DNA of 35,782 nucleotides from Sphingorhabdus sp. (GCF_023910635.1 NZ_JAAVVZ010000025.1:1-35782), one strand, 5' to 3'. Positions 7,360 through 15,725 are shown, numbered from the stretch's first letter. Numbers and translations: made by a program. Notes: generated by a model from the sequence alone, not told the origin.

Positions 7360-8106
7360 TCAAATGCGCTTTTTATCAATCACGCTTTTAAGCTGTGCGC
7401 GCTTTTGCAGGCGAAGTTTTCCGAAGTGAAGCTCTCGGTGGCATGAGGGGCACAGTGCGGCGGCGTTGATCAGAGTGTCGTCGCCTCCCTCTGCCAGCGG
7501 TACGATGTGATGGACCTCAAGATATGATCGGTCATCATCTCGTTGAAACAACAACGACTTGCAATTTGACATTTCACATCGATCTTGGGCTCTCGTCAAG
7601 GCTGCCGCCACAATGTAAGGATCGCGTACGAAATCATTTATTTGCCTGGTTCGCTTCGGCGGTGGCCCAGTTCTTAATTTGGCTTTGGCGAAGATTTTGG
7701 CTGGATCAACTGAACGCACCAATTGCCGTCCGATTTCCTGAGGCATAGGCTCAGCGGCGTTGCGCTTTTCCTTGGCAAAAAACGCTTTGTTTCCAATACG
7801 GCCAATCGTCAGCAAATCACCAATCTCAACCCAAGCAACAATTCCCTTTCCCATTCGTGTTTCTGGTGCACGACCCGCACCTTCGCGAAGTGAATTGTAA
7901 TAGGACACCGAAAGCTGGCCATTCTCAGTGCCAAGGATACTAATTTCCAAAGTGCGTTCCGACGGACCTTCTGTCGGAGAAATCCCCGCAGCCAACAATA
8001 TAGCCTGTTGTGGCTTGTCTACGACGTAGGCACCCTTAACCTTGTCGGTTTTGCTTACGACCTTCGTCGCAAAATCGTCGAATATTTTTAGCCAATCATC
8101 TGACAT
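7360..8106 (-). CDS. HNH endonuclease, probable restriction partner of the methyltransferase
   Basis: A 248-residue protein with a C-terminal HNH nuclease (about residues 165-230). A zinc-binding Cys pair, CEMSNC, is followed by the core YLEVHHIVPLAEGGDD, then NAAALCPSCHRELHFG, giving the H-N-H residues and the second Cys pair. Residues 1-150 form a domain I do not recognise; it has a GKGIVAWVEIGDLLTIGRIG stretch and might bind DNA specifically. The gene is convergent with the cytosine methyltransferase, the stops being 25 bases apart, which is typical of type II restriction-modification pairs. A type IV (modification-dependent) nuclease is the main alternative. The HNH assignment is firm; the pairing is inferred from position. 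Confidence 0.85.
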   Translation of the reverse strand: MSDDWLKIFDDFATKVVSKTDKVKGAYVVDKPQQAILLAAGISPTEGPSERTLEISILGTENGQLSVSYYNSLREGAGRAPETRMGKGIVAWVEIGDLLTIGRIGNKAFFAKEKRNAAEPMPQEIGRQLVRSVDPAKIFAKAKLRTGPPPKRTRQINDFVRDPYIVAAALTRAQDRCEMSNCKSLLFQRDDDRSYLEVHHIVPLAEGGDDTLINAAALCPSCHRELHFGKLRLQKRAQLKSVIDKKRI

Positions 8107-8244
8107 TTCTATTTGATAGCAATAGCTTTGCCCAAGCGTCTAGCTTTTTTATTTCGGCACTGCAGCCTTATAACGCCGCGCGCCAAAACCCGCCGTTCCG
8201 CTTCCCAACAGCTTCCAACCACCCAAGCTATTCAAACCCCCCAA

Positions 8245-8799
8245 TCACAATTTCGGCAATGTCACCCCGCGCTGGCCCATATATTTGCCTGCGCGGTCGG
8301 CGTAGCTGGTTTCGCAGGGTTGCTCGCCTTTTAGGAATAGGAACTGGCATGCGCCTTCATTGGCGTAGATTTTGGCGGGCAGGGGCGTGGTGTTGCTGAA
8401 CTCCAGCGTTACATGGCCTTCCCAGCCGGGTTCCAATGGCGTGACGTTGACGATGATGCCGCAGCGGGCATAAGTGCTTTTGCCAAGGCAGATGACCAGA
8501 ACATCGCGCGGCACGCGGAAATATTCGACGGTGCGGGCCAAGGCAAAGCTGTTGGGTGGAATGATGCAGACGTCGGTCTTGCGGTCCACAAAGCTTCTCG
8601 GGTCAAAATCCTTGGGGTCAACGATGGAGCTGTCGACATTGGTGAAAATCTTGAATTCGTCGGCCACGCGGGCGTCATAGCCATAAGAGGAGAGGCCATA
8701 GCTGATGCAGCCGTCACGGCGCTGCGCCTCCACAAAGGGTTCAATCATGCCGGTCGCTTGGGCCTGTTCGCGGATCCAGATGTCGGACAATATGGACAT
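8245..8799 (-). CDS. dcd: dCTP deaminase
   Basis: A 184-residue trimeric dCTP deaminase that converts dCTP to dUTP for thymidylate synthesis. Family features are the N-terminal [13 protein letters not shown], the segment [16 protein letters not shown], the active-site region [20 protein letters not shown], the catalytic Glu in [17 protein letters not shown] and the C-terminal lid [12 protein letters not shown]. The ATG at 8799 is preferred over an in-frame GTG two codons upstream, because the GGGAG ribosome binding site would otherwise touch the start. The length matches alphaproteobacterial Dcd. It is followed on the same strand, upstream, by the cytidine deaminase gene, so pyrimidine salvage and dUTP supply sit together. 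Confidence 0.96.
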   Translation of the reverse strand: MSILSDIWIREQAQATGMIEPFVEAQRRDGCISYGLSSYGYDARVADEFKIFTNVDSSIVDPKDFDPRSFVDRKTDVCIIPPNSFALARTVEYFRVPRDVLVICLGKSTYARCGIIVNVTPLEPGWEGHVTLEFSNTTPLPAKIYANEGACQFLFLKGEQPCETSYADRAGKYMGQRGVTLPKL

Positions 8800-8901
8800 A
8801 ATCACTCCCTGTTAACCGTTCCGCTTTTGCCAATTTGCGATGCGCGTGCAAGTGTTCGGCACGAAAAAATTGTGCGTATCTCGCGCGCCCCAAAAAGCGG
8901 A

Positions 8902-9333
8902 TTATTTCAAGCTGGCCGGACCAAAGCCGTGCGGCAGTAATTCGGACAAACGATATGTCGCATAGCCCGTTGCATGGGCGCAGTGCACCGGAATGTCGGT
9001 GTCCGTGAGGTCCGCCACTTCCTTGATAATCTGACGACATCGACCGCAGGGCGTGATCGGGTCTGCGCCGGTCCCAACATGTCCGGCCAAGCCGCCCGCG
9101 ACCGCAATCTCGCGGATCGCGCGTAATTGGCCGTCGCTATTGGCTTTAGCGATGGCGACGGTTTCGGCGCATAATGTCATGCCATAGCTGGCATTTTCAA
9201 AGTTGCTGCCGGTCACAATCTGGCCATTGTCGAGCAGCAACGCCGCGCCCACATGAAAGTTGGAATAAGGCGCATAAGCGGTCTTGGCGGCGTCGATTGC
9301 GGCTTGGACCAAGCGCGTGGTGGCCGCGCTCAT
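8902..9333 (-). CDS. cdd: Cytidine deaminase
   Basis: A 143-residue cytidine/deoxycytidine deaminase of the small tetrameric type, used in pyrimidine salvage. The zinc site is Cys55-Ala-Glu57 in TLCAETVAI (Glu57 shuttles the proton) plus Cys96 and Cys99 in TPCGRCRQII. The substrate-binding FENASYGMT (45-53) precedes it. The N-terminus YAPYSNFHVGAALL is typical. The start overlaps the stop of the upstream GH25-like gene by 4 bases (ATGA), so the two are translationally coupled. dcd lies about 100 bases downstream on the same strand. Confidence 0.95.
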   Translation of the reverse strand: MSAATTRLVQAAIDAAKTAYAPYSNFHVGAALLLDNGQIVTGSNFENASYGMTLCAETVAIAKANSDGQLRAIREIAVAGGLAGHVGTGADPITPCGRCRQIIKEVADLTDTDIPVHCAHATGYATYRLSELLPHGFGPASLK

Positions 9334-10016
9334 TTGCGCACCACGACCCAGCGCACCGCGCCGTCGATGCCGCTTACGCGACGTTGGCTATTCGCGGTCC
9401 ACATGACCCAGGGCCTTGCGGAATAATCGGGCGAAATACCGTTGCCTTCAAGCCAGATGTTGCGGTCAATCGACTTGCTCACTTGATATTCCTCTTCGAA
9501 GTCCGGTGTTAGTAACAGGATTGCGGGGGTGCCGCTATGCGCCTCAATCTGGTTTAAGAAGGTCGCCAATTCCGCCAAAATCAAAGCCCGGTTCGGGCGG
9601 CTGTTGCAGCCTTCGGAAAAATCCATTTGCACCGCAGGGGGCAGCGCCCGGTCGTTGCGGGGCACGCTGGTGATAAACATCGTCGCCTGTTCGGACGCCG
9701 AACGGCACAGGTCATAATGATGCAGCGCGCCAAAGCGAATGCCAGCCTCCTGCACCGCCGCCAGATTGGCCTGAAACTGCGGATCGCGGCCGCGTGCGCC
9801 CTCGACGGCGGTAATATATGCGAAATCGACGCCCGTTGCGCCCAATTCCGACCATTGGGGTTGGCCGTTGCTTTCGTTCGCGATGATGCCCTGCACGGGG
9901 TAGCTATTGCGCGATGGGGCCCAGCCGGTGACATAGTTCCACAGCCCAAAGCCCATAAAAGCTATACCCAGCAGGAGCACGCCCCAGCGGATCAATTTGC
10001 GATTTCGCCTTGGCAT
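9330..10016 (-). CDS. Membrane-anchored GH25-like (muramidase-fold) protein
   Basis: A 228-residue protein with a basic N-terminus (MPRRNRKLIRW), one membrane segment (about 11-30, VLLLGIAFMGFGLWNYV) and a GH25-type domain. Recognisable parts are GVDFAYITAVEGARGRDPQF, AGIRFGALHHYDLC, QATMFITSVP and the C-terminal IWLEGNGISPDY, WVMWTAN. Classical GH25 lysozymes have GIDVS and DVE motifs with catalytic Asp and Glu; here these read GIIANES and QMDFSE, so the active site is changed. Sphingomonad homologues seem to show the same trend, so it may bind rather than cleave peptidoglycan. It is coupled to cdd by a 4-base overlap. The fold is fairly sure, the activity doubtful. Confidence 0.8.
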   Translation of the reverse strand: MPRRNRKLIRWGVLLLGIAFMGFGLWNYVTGWAPSRNSYPVQGIIANESNGQPQWSELGATGVDFAYITAVEGARGRDPQFQANLAAVQEAGIRFGALHHYDLCRSASEQATMFITSVPRNDRALPPAVQMDFSEGCNSRPNRALILAELATFLNQIEAHSGTPAILLLTPDFEEEYQVSKSIDRNIWLEGNGISPDYSARPWVMWTANSQRRVSGIDGAVRWVVVRK

Positions 10017-10102
10017 GCAACCCCGTTTAACGCTTTTGATTCGGCTATATTACTAGGCGCTCTGTCCTTGCGAAGTCGAGGGGTGTTATGATGCGTTGGA
10101 CG

Positions 10103-10585
10103 CTACGCCTTGATGTGCAGGACGCAGATCAGCGTAAACAGGCGACGCGCGGTGGCAAAATCTACTTCCACCTTACCGTCAAGTCGCTCCATCAACAGTT
10201 CGGCCGCCTCATTATGTACCCCGCGCCGTGCCATATCGATGGTCTCAATTTCCGCCGCGCTGGCCTTGCGAATGGCTTGGTAATAGCTGTCGCAAATGGC
10301 GAAATAATCCTTCACCGTGCGCCGAAACCGGCCAAGGCCCAACACCAAGGTTTCGTGCGGCGTCCCGTCTTCACGGCGGATATCGAGGATGAGACGGCCT
10401 TCGGCGACGCTGATGCTCAAATGATATGGTCCCGCATAGCCGTCGCCCATATCGCGCAGCGGTTTGAAGAAATTATCTTCAATCAGGTCAAAAATGGCGA
10501 CGCGGCGTTCCTGTTCGATATCGGCGTTACGCCGCAGGATCGTTGCTTCGTCCAGTTCAACTTTGATGATGCGCGGGTCCGCCAT
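10103..10585 (-). CDS. UPF0262 family protein
   Basis: A 160-residue protein of the UPF0262 family, which is found in alphaproteobacteria and has no established function. The family-like pattern includes RIIKVELDEATILRRNADIE, QERRVAIFDLIEDNFF, GPYHLSISVAEGRLILDIR and the C-terminal DFATARRLFTLICVLHI. No signal peptide, membrane segment or catalytic motif is visible, so it should be cytoplasmic. It is divergent from dnaB across a 148-base gap. Confidence 0.9.
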   Translation of the reverse strand: MADPRIIKVELDEATILRRNADIEQERRVAIFDLIEDNFFKPLRDMGDGYAGPYHLSISVAEGRLILDIRREDGTPHETLVLGLGRFRRTVKDYFAICDSYYQAIRKASAAEIETIDMARRGVHNEAAELLMERLDGKVEVDFATARRLFTLICVLHIKA

Positions 10586-10733
10586 ACCGGCTGTGTTAGC
10601 TTCAGATATTTTTGGGGCAAGGGGTTAACGAGATACTGGCAAATGCGTTGTGCAAAATATTGTCCACAGCCATATCCCCGCACTTCTTTTTTGCGCCCCT
10701 TGCGCAGCGTGACGTGGTAAAGGATAGGGAACC

Positions 10734-12218
10734 ATGGCCGAACTCATCAGACTTGCCGCAGCGAATGAAGCTGAACCCCAACGCTTGCCGCGCAATATTG
10801 AGGCGGAGGCCGCGTTTTTGGGCGCTATCCTCATTGATAATCGCGTGATTGAGGATGTCTCGATCAAGCTGCAACCGGACCATTTTTTTGAGCCCCTGCA
10901 CGGGCGGATTTTTGAACATATTTTGCGCCTGATTGACCGCAACATGCTGGTCACGCCGGTCACGCTGAAGCCGTTTTTTGAAGCCGACGAATCGATGCGT
11001 GAACTGGGCGGGCCGGGTTATTTGATCAAACTCACCGCCGATGGCGCAGGCTTGATTGGCGCGCGCGACTTTGCCCAGCAGATTTACGATTTGGCACTGC
11101 TGCGGGAACTTGTGACGGTAGGCCGGACTTTGGTCGACAATGCGCTGGACACCAGTGAAAGCGTAGATCCCAAGGGGCAGATTGAAGCTGCGGAAAGCGC
11201 GCTGTACAAAGTCGCCGAGGGTGAAGGCGAAACTGGCTCGATGAAGAGCTTCTTGACCGCATCGACCGAGGCCATCCGCAATGTCGAAAAGGCGCTCAAT
11301 TCGGGTGGCAGCCTTTCGGGTATCACCACCGGCCTCAACAGCATCAACACCAAATGCGGCGGCTTGCACAATTCCGACCTTGTGATTTTGGCCGGACGTC
11401 CCGGCATGGGTAAGACATCATTGGCCACCAATATTGCGTTCAATGCCGCACGGCGATGGGTCCGCGAGCGTGAAGACGGCATCGAAGAGTCCAAGGGCTC
11501 CGGTGCAAAAGTCGCCTTTTTCAGCCTCGAAATGTCCGCCGACCAGTTGGCAACGCGTATCTTGGCGGAACAATCGGGGATTAGTTCCGAATTGCTGCGT
11601 ATGGGTAAAATTTCCCGTGACGACTTCCGCGAGCTGTCGCGCGCGTCCCGCGAATTGCAGGAATTGCCGCTTTTCATTGACGATACGCCCGCGCTAACGA
11701 TTGCCGCATTGCGCACCCGGGCCCGGCGGTTACAGCGACGGCACGGTATTGGCCTGATCGTTGTTGACTATTTGCAACTCCTCCAAGGATCAAGCCGCGC
11801 GAACGACAACCGCGTCAATGAAATTTCTGAGATCAGCCGGGGTCTGAAAACACTGGCGAAAGAATTGAGCATTCCTGTTATTGCACTCTCGCAGCTTAGT
11901 CGTGCGGTCGAACAGCGCGAAGACAAGACGCCGATGTTGTCCGATCTGCGCGAGTCCGGTTCAATCGAGCAGGATGCCGATATGGTATGGTTCGTTTACC
12001 GTGAAGATTATTATGAGCTGATGAAAAAACCCGATGAGGGCACGCCCGCATTTGAGGCCTGGAACGAAAAAATGGAGCGGATTCACGGTATTGCGGAATT
12101 GATTATCTCCAAGCAACGCCATGGTTCGACAGGGCGTGTGCGGATGAAGTTCGAAGCCAAGATTACGCGTTTTAGCGACTTGGCCGATGACCAATATGCC
12201 GATGCGGGATATGATTGA
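10734..12218 (+). CDS. dnaB: Replicative DNA helicase DnaB
   Basis: A 494-residue hexameric replicative helicase. The N-terminal domain (about 18-120) starts with RLPRNIEAEAAFLGAILID; a linker helix follows, and the RecA-like ATPase begins near residue 195 (GITTGLNSINTKCGGL). Walker A is GRPGMGKTSL (221-230), Walker B is GLIVVDYLQLL (about 339-349), and the DnaB signature IPVIALSQLSRAVEQR is followed by LSDLRESGSIEQDADMV. The length matches alphaproteobacterial DnaB and there is no intein. AAGGATAGGG lies upstream of the ATG. It unwinds DNA at the fork and loads primase. Confidence 0.97.
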   Translation: MAELIRLAAANEAEPQRLPRNIEAEAAFLGAILIDNRVIEDVSIKLQPDHFFEPLHGRIFEHILRLIDRNMLVTPVTLKPFFEADESMRELGGPGYLIKLTADGAGLIGARDFAQQIYDLALLRELVTVGRTLVDNALDTSESVDPKGQIEAAESALYKVAEGEGETGSMKSFLTASTEAIRNVEKALNSGGSLSGITTGLNSINTKCGGLHNSDLVILAGRPGMGKTSLATNIAFNAARRWVREREDGIEESKGSGAKVAFFSLEMSADQLATRILAEQSGISSELLRMGKISRDDFRELSRASRELQELPLFIDDTPALTIAALRTRARRLQRRHGIGLIVVDYLQLLQGSSRANDNRVNEISEISRGLKTLAKELSIPVIALSQLSRAVEQREDKTPMLSDLRESGSIEQDADMVWFVYREDYYELMKKPDEGTPAFEAWNEKMERIHGIAELIISKQRHGSTGRVRMKFEAKITRFSDLADDQYADAGYD

Positions 12219-12519
12219 GGCGCGAAGCGTTTAAGGCTTCGTCACCCTGAACTCGTTTCAGGGTCTATGTATCAGCTGCAACCGCCGGTCATTGGGCACG
12301 ATGGACCCTGAAACAAGTTCAGGGTGACGACGGGGTGTATTTAGGGTGACGAAGTAGGGCGTTCAGGGTGACGACGGGGTGTATTCAGGGTGACGAAGTA
12401 GGGCGTTCAGGGTGACGAAGTAGGGGGTTTCTGCCCTTTCGATGGCGCAGTGCCCCGCACCAACTTCGCCTAAGCGCACGCGCTAAGGCTTCGTATCCTC
12501 TCCCAAGGGGAGAGGAGGA
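12219..12519. repeat. Intergenic repeats between dnaB and ubiG (inverted and 44-bp tandem)
   Basis: This 301-base gap holds no gene. Positions 12239-12265 and 12304-12330 are inverted copies of one sequence with a single mismatch, built on the core GTTCAGGGTGACGA and its complement, with a 38-base spacer. A tandem repeat overlaps the right arm: two 44-base units (12317-12360 and 12361-12404, nearly identical) and a partial third unit to 12425. All carry the core CAGGGTGACGA. A further 9-bp hairpin (12496-12504/12508-12516, TCCTCTCCC/GGGAGAGGA) touches the stop of ubiG and may help end transcription of either gene. The pattern is REP/BIME-like. Confidence 0.85.
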
Positions 12520-13254
12520 TCACCGCAACCGCGCACTTAAAATATAATTCAACGCCATATTGTCACTCAAATGCAGACCCGACATGGGCGAAAAGGCGAT
12601 GCCTTGCATATCGACCACCTCCTGCCCAGCACCCGCAAGCAAAGCGGTCAGTTCTTCGGGCGTCAGGAACTTGTCCCAATCATGCGTGCCGCGTGGGACT
12701 TGGCCGAGGCGTTCGGCGGCCTCCACCAGAAATAGGCGCGACACTGCTGTGCGGTTGGGCGTTGAGAGCAGCAATAGCCCGTCCGGCCTTAGGTGGCGGA
12801 CCAATTCGTTGATGAATGCCGCCGGGTCCATAACATGTTCAATAACTTCCATGCAGGTCACAACATCAAACTGGTCAAGGCCTTGCGCCGCGATTTCGCC
12901 AGCGCAGTAGTGGATCGCAAGACCAGACAAAGCCACATGCGCCTTTGCCGCCGCAATATTTTCAGGTGCGGCATCAACACCGGTAACGTTCCCGCCAAGC
13001 CGCGCGAGCGGTTCGCAGAGCAAACCGGCACCGCAACCAACATCCAGCACGGTTTTGCCCGCCAGCGGATATCGCGCCTTCGCGTCGCCACCAAAATGCG
13101 TATCTATCGCGGTCCGGATGAAGCGCAATCGCACAGGGTTTAGTCTATGCAGCATCGCAGAGCTGCCCTTTGGGTCCCACCATTCGGCGGCGAGAGCGCC
13201 AAAATGTGCCGCTTCCGCAGCGTTAATTGTCCTGGGCAAGCTTGCGTTTGTCAT
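12520..13254 (-). CDS. ubiG: Ubiquinone biosynthesis O-methyltransferase UbiG
   Basis: A 244-residue SAM-dependent methyltransferase that does both O-methylations of the ubiquinone ring. Motifs: the N-terminal EAAHFGALAAEWWDPKGSSAMLHRLNP typical of UbiG, SAM motif I VLDVGCGAGLLCEPLARLG (about 70-88), post-I GVDAAPENI, motif II QFDVVTCMEVIEHV, and motif III LLLLSTPNRT. The C-terminus GIAFSPMSGLHLSDNMALNY is also family-like. Its length fits alphaproteobacterial UbiG. It stands divergent from the aspartate kinase gene across about 54 bases, a layout common in alphaproteobacteria. Confidence 0.95.
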   Translation of the reverse strand: MTNASLPRTINAAEAAHFGALAAEWWDPKGSSAMLHRLNPVRLRFIRTAIDTHFGGDAKARYPLAGKTVLDVGCGAGLLCEPLARLGGNVTGVDAAPENIAAAKAHVALSGLAIHYCAGEIAAQGLDQFDVVTCMEVIEHVMDPAAFINELVRHLRPDGLLLLSTPNRTAVSRLFLVEAAERLGQVPRGTHDWDKFLTPEELTALLAGAGQEVVDMQGIAFSPMSGLHLSDNMALNYILSARLR

Positions 13255-13308
13255 ATCCTATCCCTATCAGGACCCGCGATTGTAATATAGCAATTATTGA
13301 AGGTTTTC

Positions 13309-14565
13309 ATGGCGCGTATAGTAATGAAATTTGGCGGCACGTCGATGGCCGGCACCGAACGCATCCGCCGTGTTGCCCAATTGGTCAAGCGGCAGGCCGA
13401 ACGCGGCGACGAAGTAGCCGTCGTCGTCTCCGCCATGGCTGGCGACACGGATCGCCTCGTCAATTTCTGTCGCGAGGCAAATGCGCTTTATGATCCGGCC
13501 GAATATGATGTGGTTGTGGCAGCAGGCGAGCAGATTACCGCTGGCCTGTTGGCTATCACGTTGCAAGCGCTTGGCTGCGAAGCGCGCAGTTGGTTGGGAT
13601 GGCAAATGCCGATCCATACCGATGATGCCCATGCCAAGGCCCGGATTGGGTCCATTGACACCGACGATTTGCTGGCGTCGATGCAGGCGGGCAATATCGC
13701 GGTCATTCCGGGGTTTCAGGGGCTGACCGACGACAACCGTGTCACCACATTGGGCCGTGGCGGGTCGGATACATCGGCCGTTGCCGTGGCCGCCGCGGTC
13801 AAGGCCGACCGCTGCGATATTTATACCGATGTGGACGGCGTCTACACCACCGACCCGCGCATCGTTGCCCGCGCGCGCAAGCTTAAAGCCGTCACCTACG
13901 AAGAAATGCTTGAGCTGGCCTCAGTTGGCTCAAAAGTATTGCAAACCCGCTCCGTCGGCCTTGCGATGAAGGAAGGCGTGCGGATTCAAGTGCTGTCCTC
14001 CTTCGTTGACGACAGTGCACCCGACGCCGACAGCATCCCCGGCACGATGATCGTGACCGACGCAGAATTGGAGAATAGCCAAGTGGAACGCCAACTGATC
14101 ACCGGCATCGCGCATGACAAGAATGAGGCCAAAATAACGCTCACCCGCGTCCCCGACCGTCCCGGCGCAGTGGCCAATATCTTCGCGCCATTGGCCGATG
14201 CCAACATCAACGTCGACATGATCATTCAAAATGTTGGCCGTGATAAGGGGGAAACCGATGTGACCTTCACCTGTCCACAAGCCGACCTTGCGCGCTGCAC
14301 CGACATATTGGAAAACCGCCGCGATGCCATTGGCTATAACCGCCTTATTCCGGACACCAAGGTTGCCAAAATTTCGGTGGTGGGCGTGGGCATGAAAAGC
14401 CATGCCGGCGTTGCCTCAACGATGTTCAGCAGCCTTGCGGATCGCAAAATCAACATTCAGGCGATTTCGACGTCCGAAATCAAGGTGTCGGTTTTGATTG
14501 ACGAGGATGAAACCGAACTCGCGGTGCGCGTGCTGCATACGGCTTATGGGTTGGATGCGGCGTGA
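13309..14565 (+). CDS. lysC: Aspartate kinase
   Basis: A 418-residue monofunctional aspartokinase, the first step of the aspartate pathway (lysine, threonine, methionine, diaminopimelate). The kinase domain starts with KFGGTSMAG (7-15), has VVVAAGEQITAGLLA, the nucleotide-binding GRGGSDTSAVAVAAA (about 149-163) and YTDVDGVYTTDPR. Two ACT domains follow (about 265-418; RVPDRPGAVANIFAPLADAN, VGVGMKSHAGVASTMFSSL), so feedback inhibition by lysine and/or threonine is expected. The ATG at 13309 has GAAGG 6 bases upstream; an in-frame TTG at 13297 lies within this ribosome binding site and is rejected. Confidence 0.96.
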   Translation: MARIVMKFGGTSMAGTERIRRVAQLVKRQAERGDEVAVVVSAMAGDTDRLVNFCREANALYDPAEYDVVVAAGEQITAGLLAITLQALGCEARSWLGWQMPIHTDDAHAKARIGSIDTDDLLASMQAGNIAVIPGFQGLTDDNRVTTLGRGGSDTSAVAVAAAVKADRCDIYTDVDGVYTTDPRIVARARKLKAVTYEEMLELASVGSKVLQTRSVGLAMKEGVRIQVLSSFVDDSAPDADSIPGTMIVTDAELENSQVERQLITGIAHDKNEAKITLTRVPDRPGAVANIFAPLADANINVDMIIQNVGRDKGETDVTFTCPQADLARCTDILENRRDAIGYNRLIPDTKVAKISVVGVGMKSHAGVASTMFSSLADRKINIQAISTSEIKVSVLIDEDETELAVRVLHTAYGLDAA

Positions 14566-14577
14566 GCCTCGACACGT

Positions 14578-14666
14578 CGTCGTCACCCCCGCGCAGGCGG
14601 GGGCCCAACCCCGACGCTTCCATAATATAGGACAGGAGTTGGATTGCCGCCTTCGCGGCAATGACG
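14578..14666. repeat. REP-like element with two hairpins
   Basis: Between the aspartate kinase gene and the next gene lies an 89-base unit that starts with CGTCGTCACCCCC and ends with GGCAATGACG, so its tips are inverted copies of CGTCA. It contains two hairpins: CCCCCGCGCAGGCGGGGG (14586-14603) and GCCGCCTTCGCGGC (14646-14659). A related 'ccccagcgcaggctgggg' hairpin is found after hisS at the right edge. Such elements are common intergenic repeats in sphingomonads. Confidence 0.8.
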
Positions 14667-14688
14667 ATCTATGTATAGAAGGCCTGAT

Positions 14689-15687
14689 ATGACTAAACTC
14701 CAACATCTCATGCAACGCGGCACCGACTTTTTGGGCTGTGACGTCGCGATTATGTGTGGGGCCATGTCTTGGGTGTCGGAACGCAATCTTGTGTCGGCCA
14801 TCTCCAATGCGGGTGGCTTTGGCGTGATTGCGTGTGGCGCAATGACGCCCGCGTTGCTCGATACGGAGATTGCCGCGACAAAAAAGCTGACGGCCAAGCC
14901 ATTCGGCGTGAACCTGATCACCATGCATCCGCAGATTATGGACCTGATTGCGATATGCGCGCGGCATCAGGTCAGCCATGTGGTTCTGGCGGGGGGACTG
15001 CCGCCCAAGGGTAGCATTGAGGCCATTAAGGATTTTGGCGCGAAGGTTATTTGCTTTGCGCCCGCGCTCACGCTGGCGAAGAAATTTGCGCGCTCTGGCG
15101 TGGATGCGCTGGTGATTGAGGGCAGTGAGGCGGGCGGGCATATTGGGCCAGTGTCGACGTCCGTCTTGGCGCAGGAAATATTGCCAGAACTTGGGGAGCA
15201 GTTGCCGATTTTCGTCGCTGGCGGCATTGCGCGGGGCGGCGCGGTGGCAAGCTATCTGGAAATGGGCGCAGCAGGGGTGCAGTTGGGCACGCGGTTCGTG
15301 TGCGCGCATGAAAGCATCGCGCACCCCAATTTTAAGGCCGCGTTCCTGCGTGCCAATGCCCGCGATGCGGTTGCGAGTGTGCAGATTGACCCGCGCTTGC
15401 CCGTCATTCCTGTGCGGGCGTTGAAGAATAAGGGTGCCGAAGAGTTCACCAAGAAACAGGTCGAAGTCGCGGCCATGCTTGATCGTGGCGAAATCGACAT
15501 GGACACCGCGCAGCTTGAGATCGAGAAATATTGGGCCGGGGCGCTGCGCCGCGCGGTGATTGACGGCGATGTCGAATATGGCTCCGTCATGGCCGGGCAG
15601 TCGGTTGGCATGGTCCATGTGGAACGGCCTGTCGTGGATATCATCGCGAAGCTGGTGGATGAGGCCAACGCCGCACTGGCTAGGTGA
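14689..15687 (+). CDS. Nitronate monooxygenase family protein (FMN TIM barrel)
   Basis: A 332-residue FMN-dependent protein of the nitronate monooxygenase/2-nitropropane dioxygenase family, which oxidises propionate-3-nitronate or related nitronates; members with enoyl reductase activity also exist. Features: IMCGAMSWVSERNLVSAISN at the N-terminus (FMN-binding start of the barrel), VIACGAMTP, the catalytic-loop region EGSEAGGHIGP with its His, IFVAGGIARGGAVASYLEMG and the phosphate-binding GVQLGTRFVCAHES. The start at 14689 has AGAAGG 6 bases upstream; an ATG six codons earlier lacks one. A terminator hairpin follows the stop. Confidence 0.88.
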   Translation: MTKLQHLMQRGTDFLGCDVAIMCGAMSWVSERNLVSAISNAGGFGVIACGAMTPALLDTEIAATKKLTAKPFGVNLITMHPQIMDLIAICARHQVSHVVLAGGLPPKGSIEAIKDFGAKVICFAPALTLAKKFARSGVDALVIEGSEAGGHIGPVSTSVLAQEILPELGEQLPIFVAGGIARGGAVASYLEMGAAGVQLGTRFVCAHESIAHPNFKAAFLRANARDAVASVQIDPRLPVIPVRALKNKGAEEFTKKQVEVAAMLDRGEIDMDTAQLEIEKYWAGALRRAVIDGDVEYGSVMAGQSVGMVHVERPVVDIIAKLVDEANAALAR

Positions 15688-15694
15688 CAAGAAT

Positions 15695-15725
15695 ATCCTC
15701 CCCATCTTTAGTCGATGGGGAGGAT
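15695..15725 (+). terminator. Terminator-like hairpin after the nitronate monooxygenase gene
   Basis: A perfect 12-bp stem ATCCTCCCCATC/GATGGGGAGGAT (15695-15706/15714-15725) with a 7-base loop lies 7 bases after the stop and is followed by a weak T-rich stretch (TTATAG). A second GC-rich hairpin, CCCCTCCCG/CGGGAGGGG, follows at 15761-15782 and is probably a dispersed repeat. Confidence 0.7.

Noticed and set aside
10660-10668. TTGTCCACA upstream of dnaB as a DnaA box or replication origin
   Set aside because: A single near-match (one mismatch) without a cluster or AT-rich unwinding region is expected by chance.
10602-11369. 255-codon open frame on the minus strand
   Set aside because: It is antisense to dnaB and shows no recognisable domain.
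12239-12425. Repeats in the dnaB-ubiG gap as a CRISPR array
   Set aside because: The units are directly adjacent 44-bp tandem copies without unique spacers, and no cas genes are near.
13297-13309. TTG at 13297 as start of the aspartate kinase gene
   Set aside because: It overlaps the ribosome binding site of the ATG at 13309, which gives the usual N-terminus.
14416-15705. 429-codon open frame on the minus strand
   Set aside because: It is antisense to the nitronate monooxygenase gene, has no family features, is rich in Arg/His as shadows of GC-rich genes are, and lacks a ribosome binding site.
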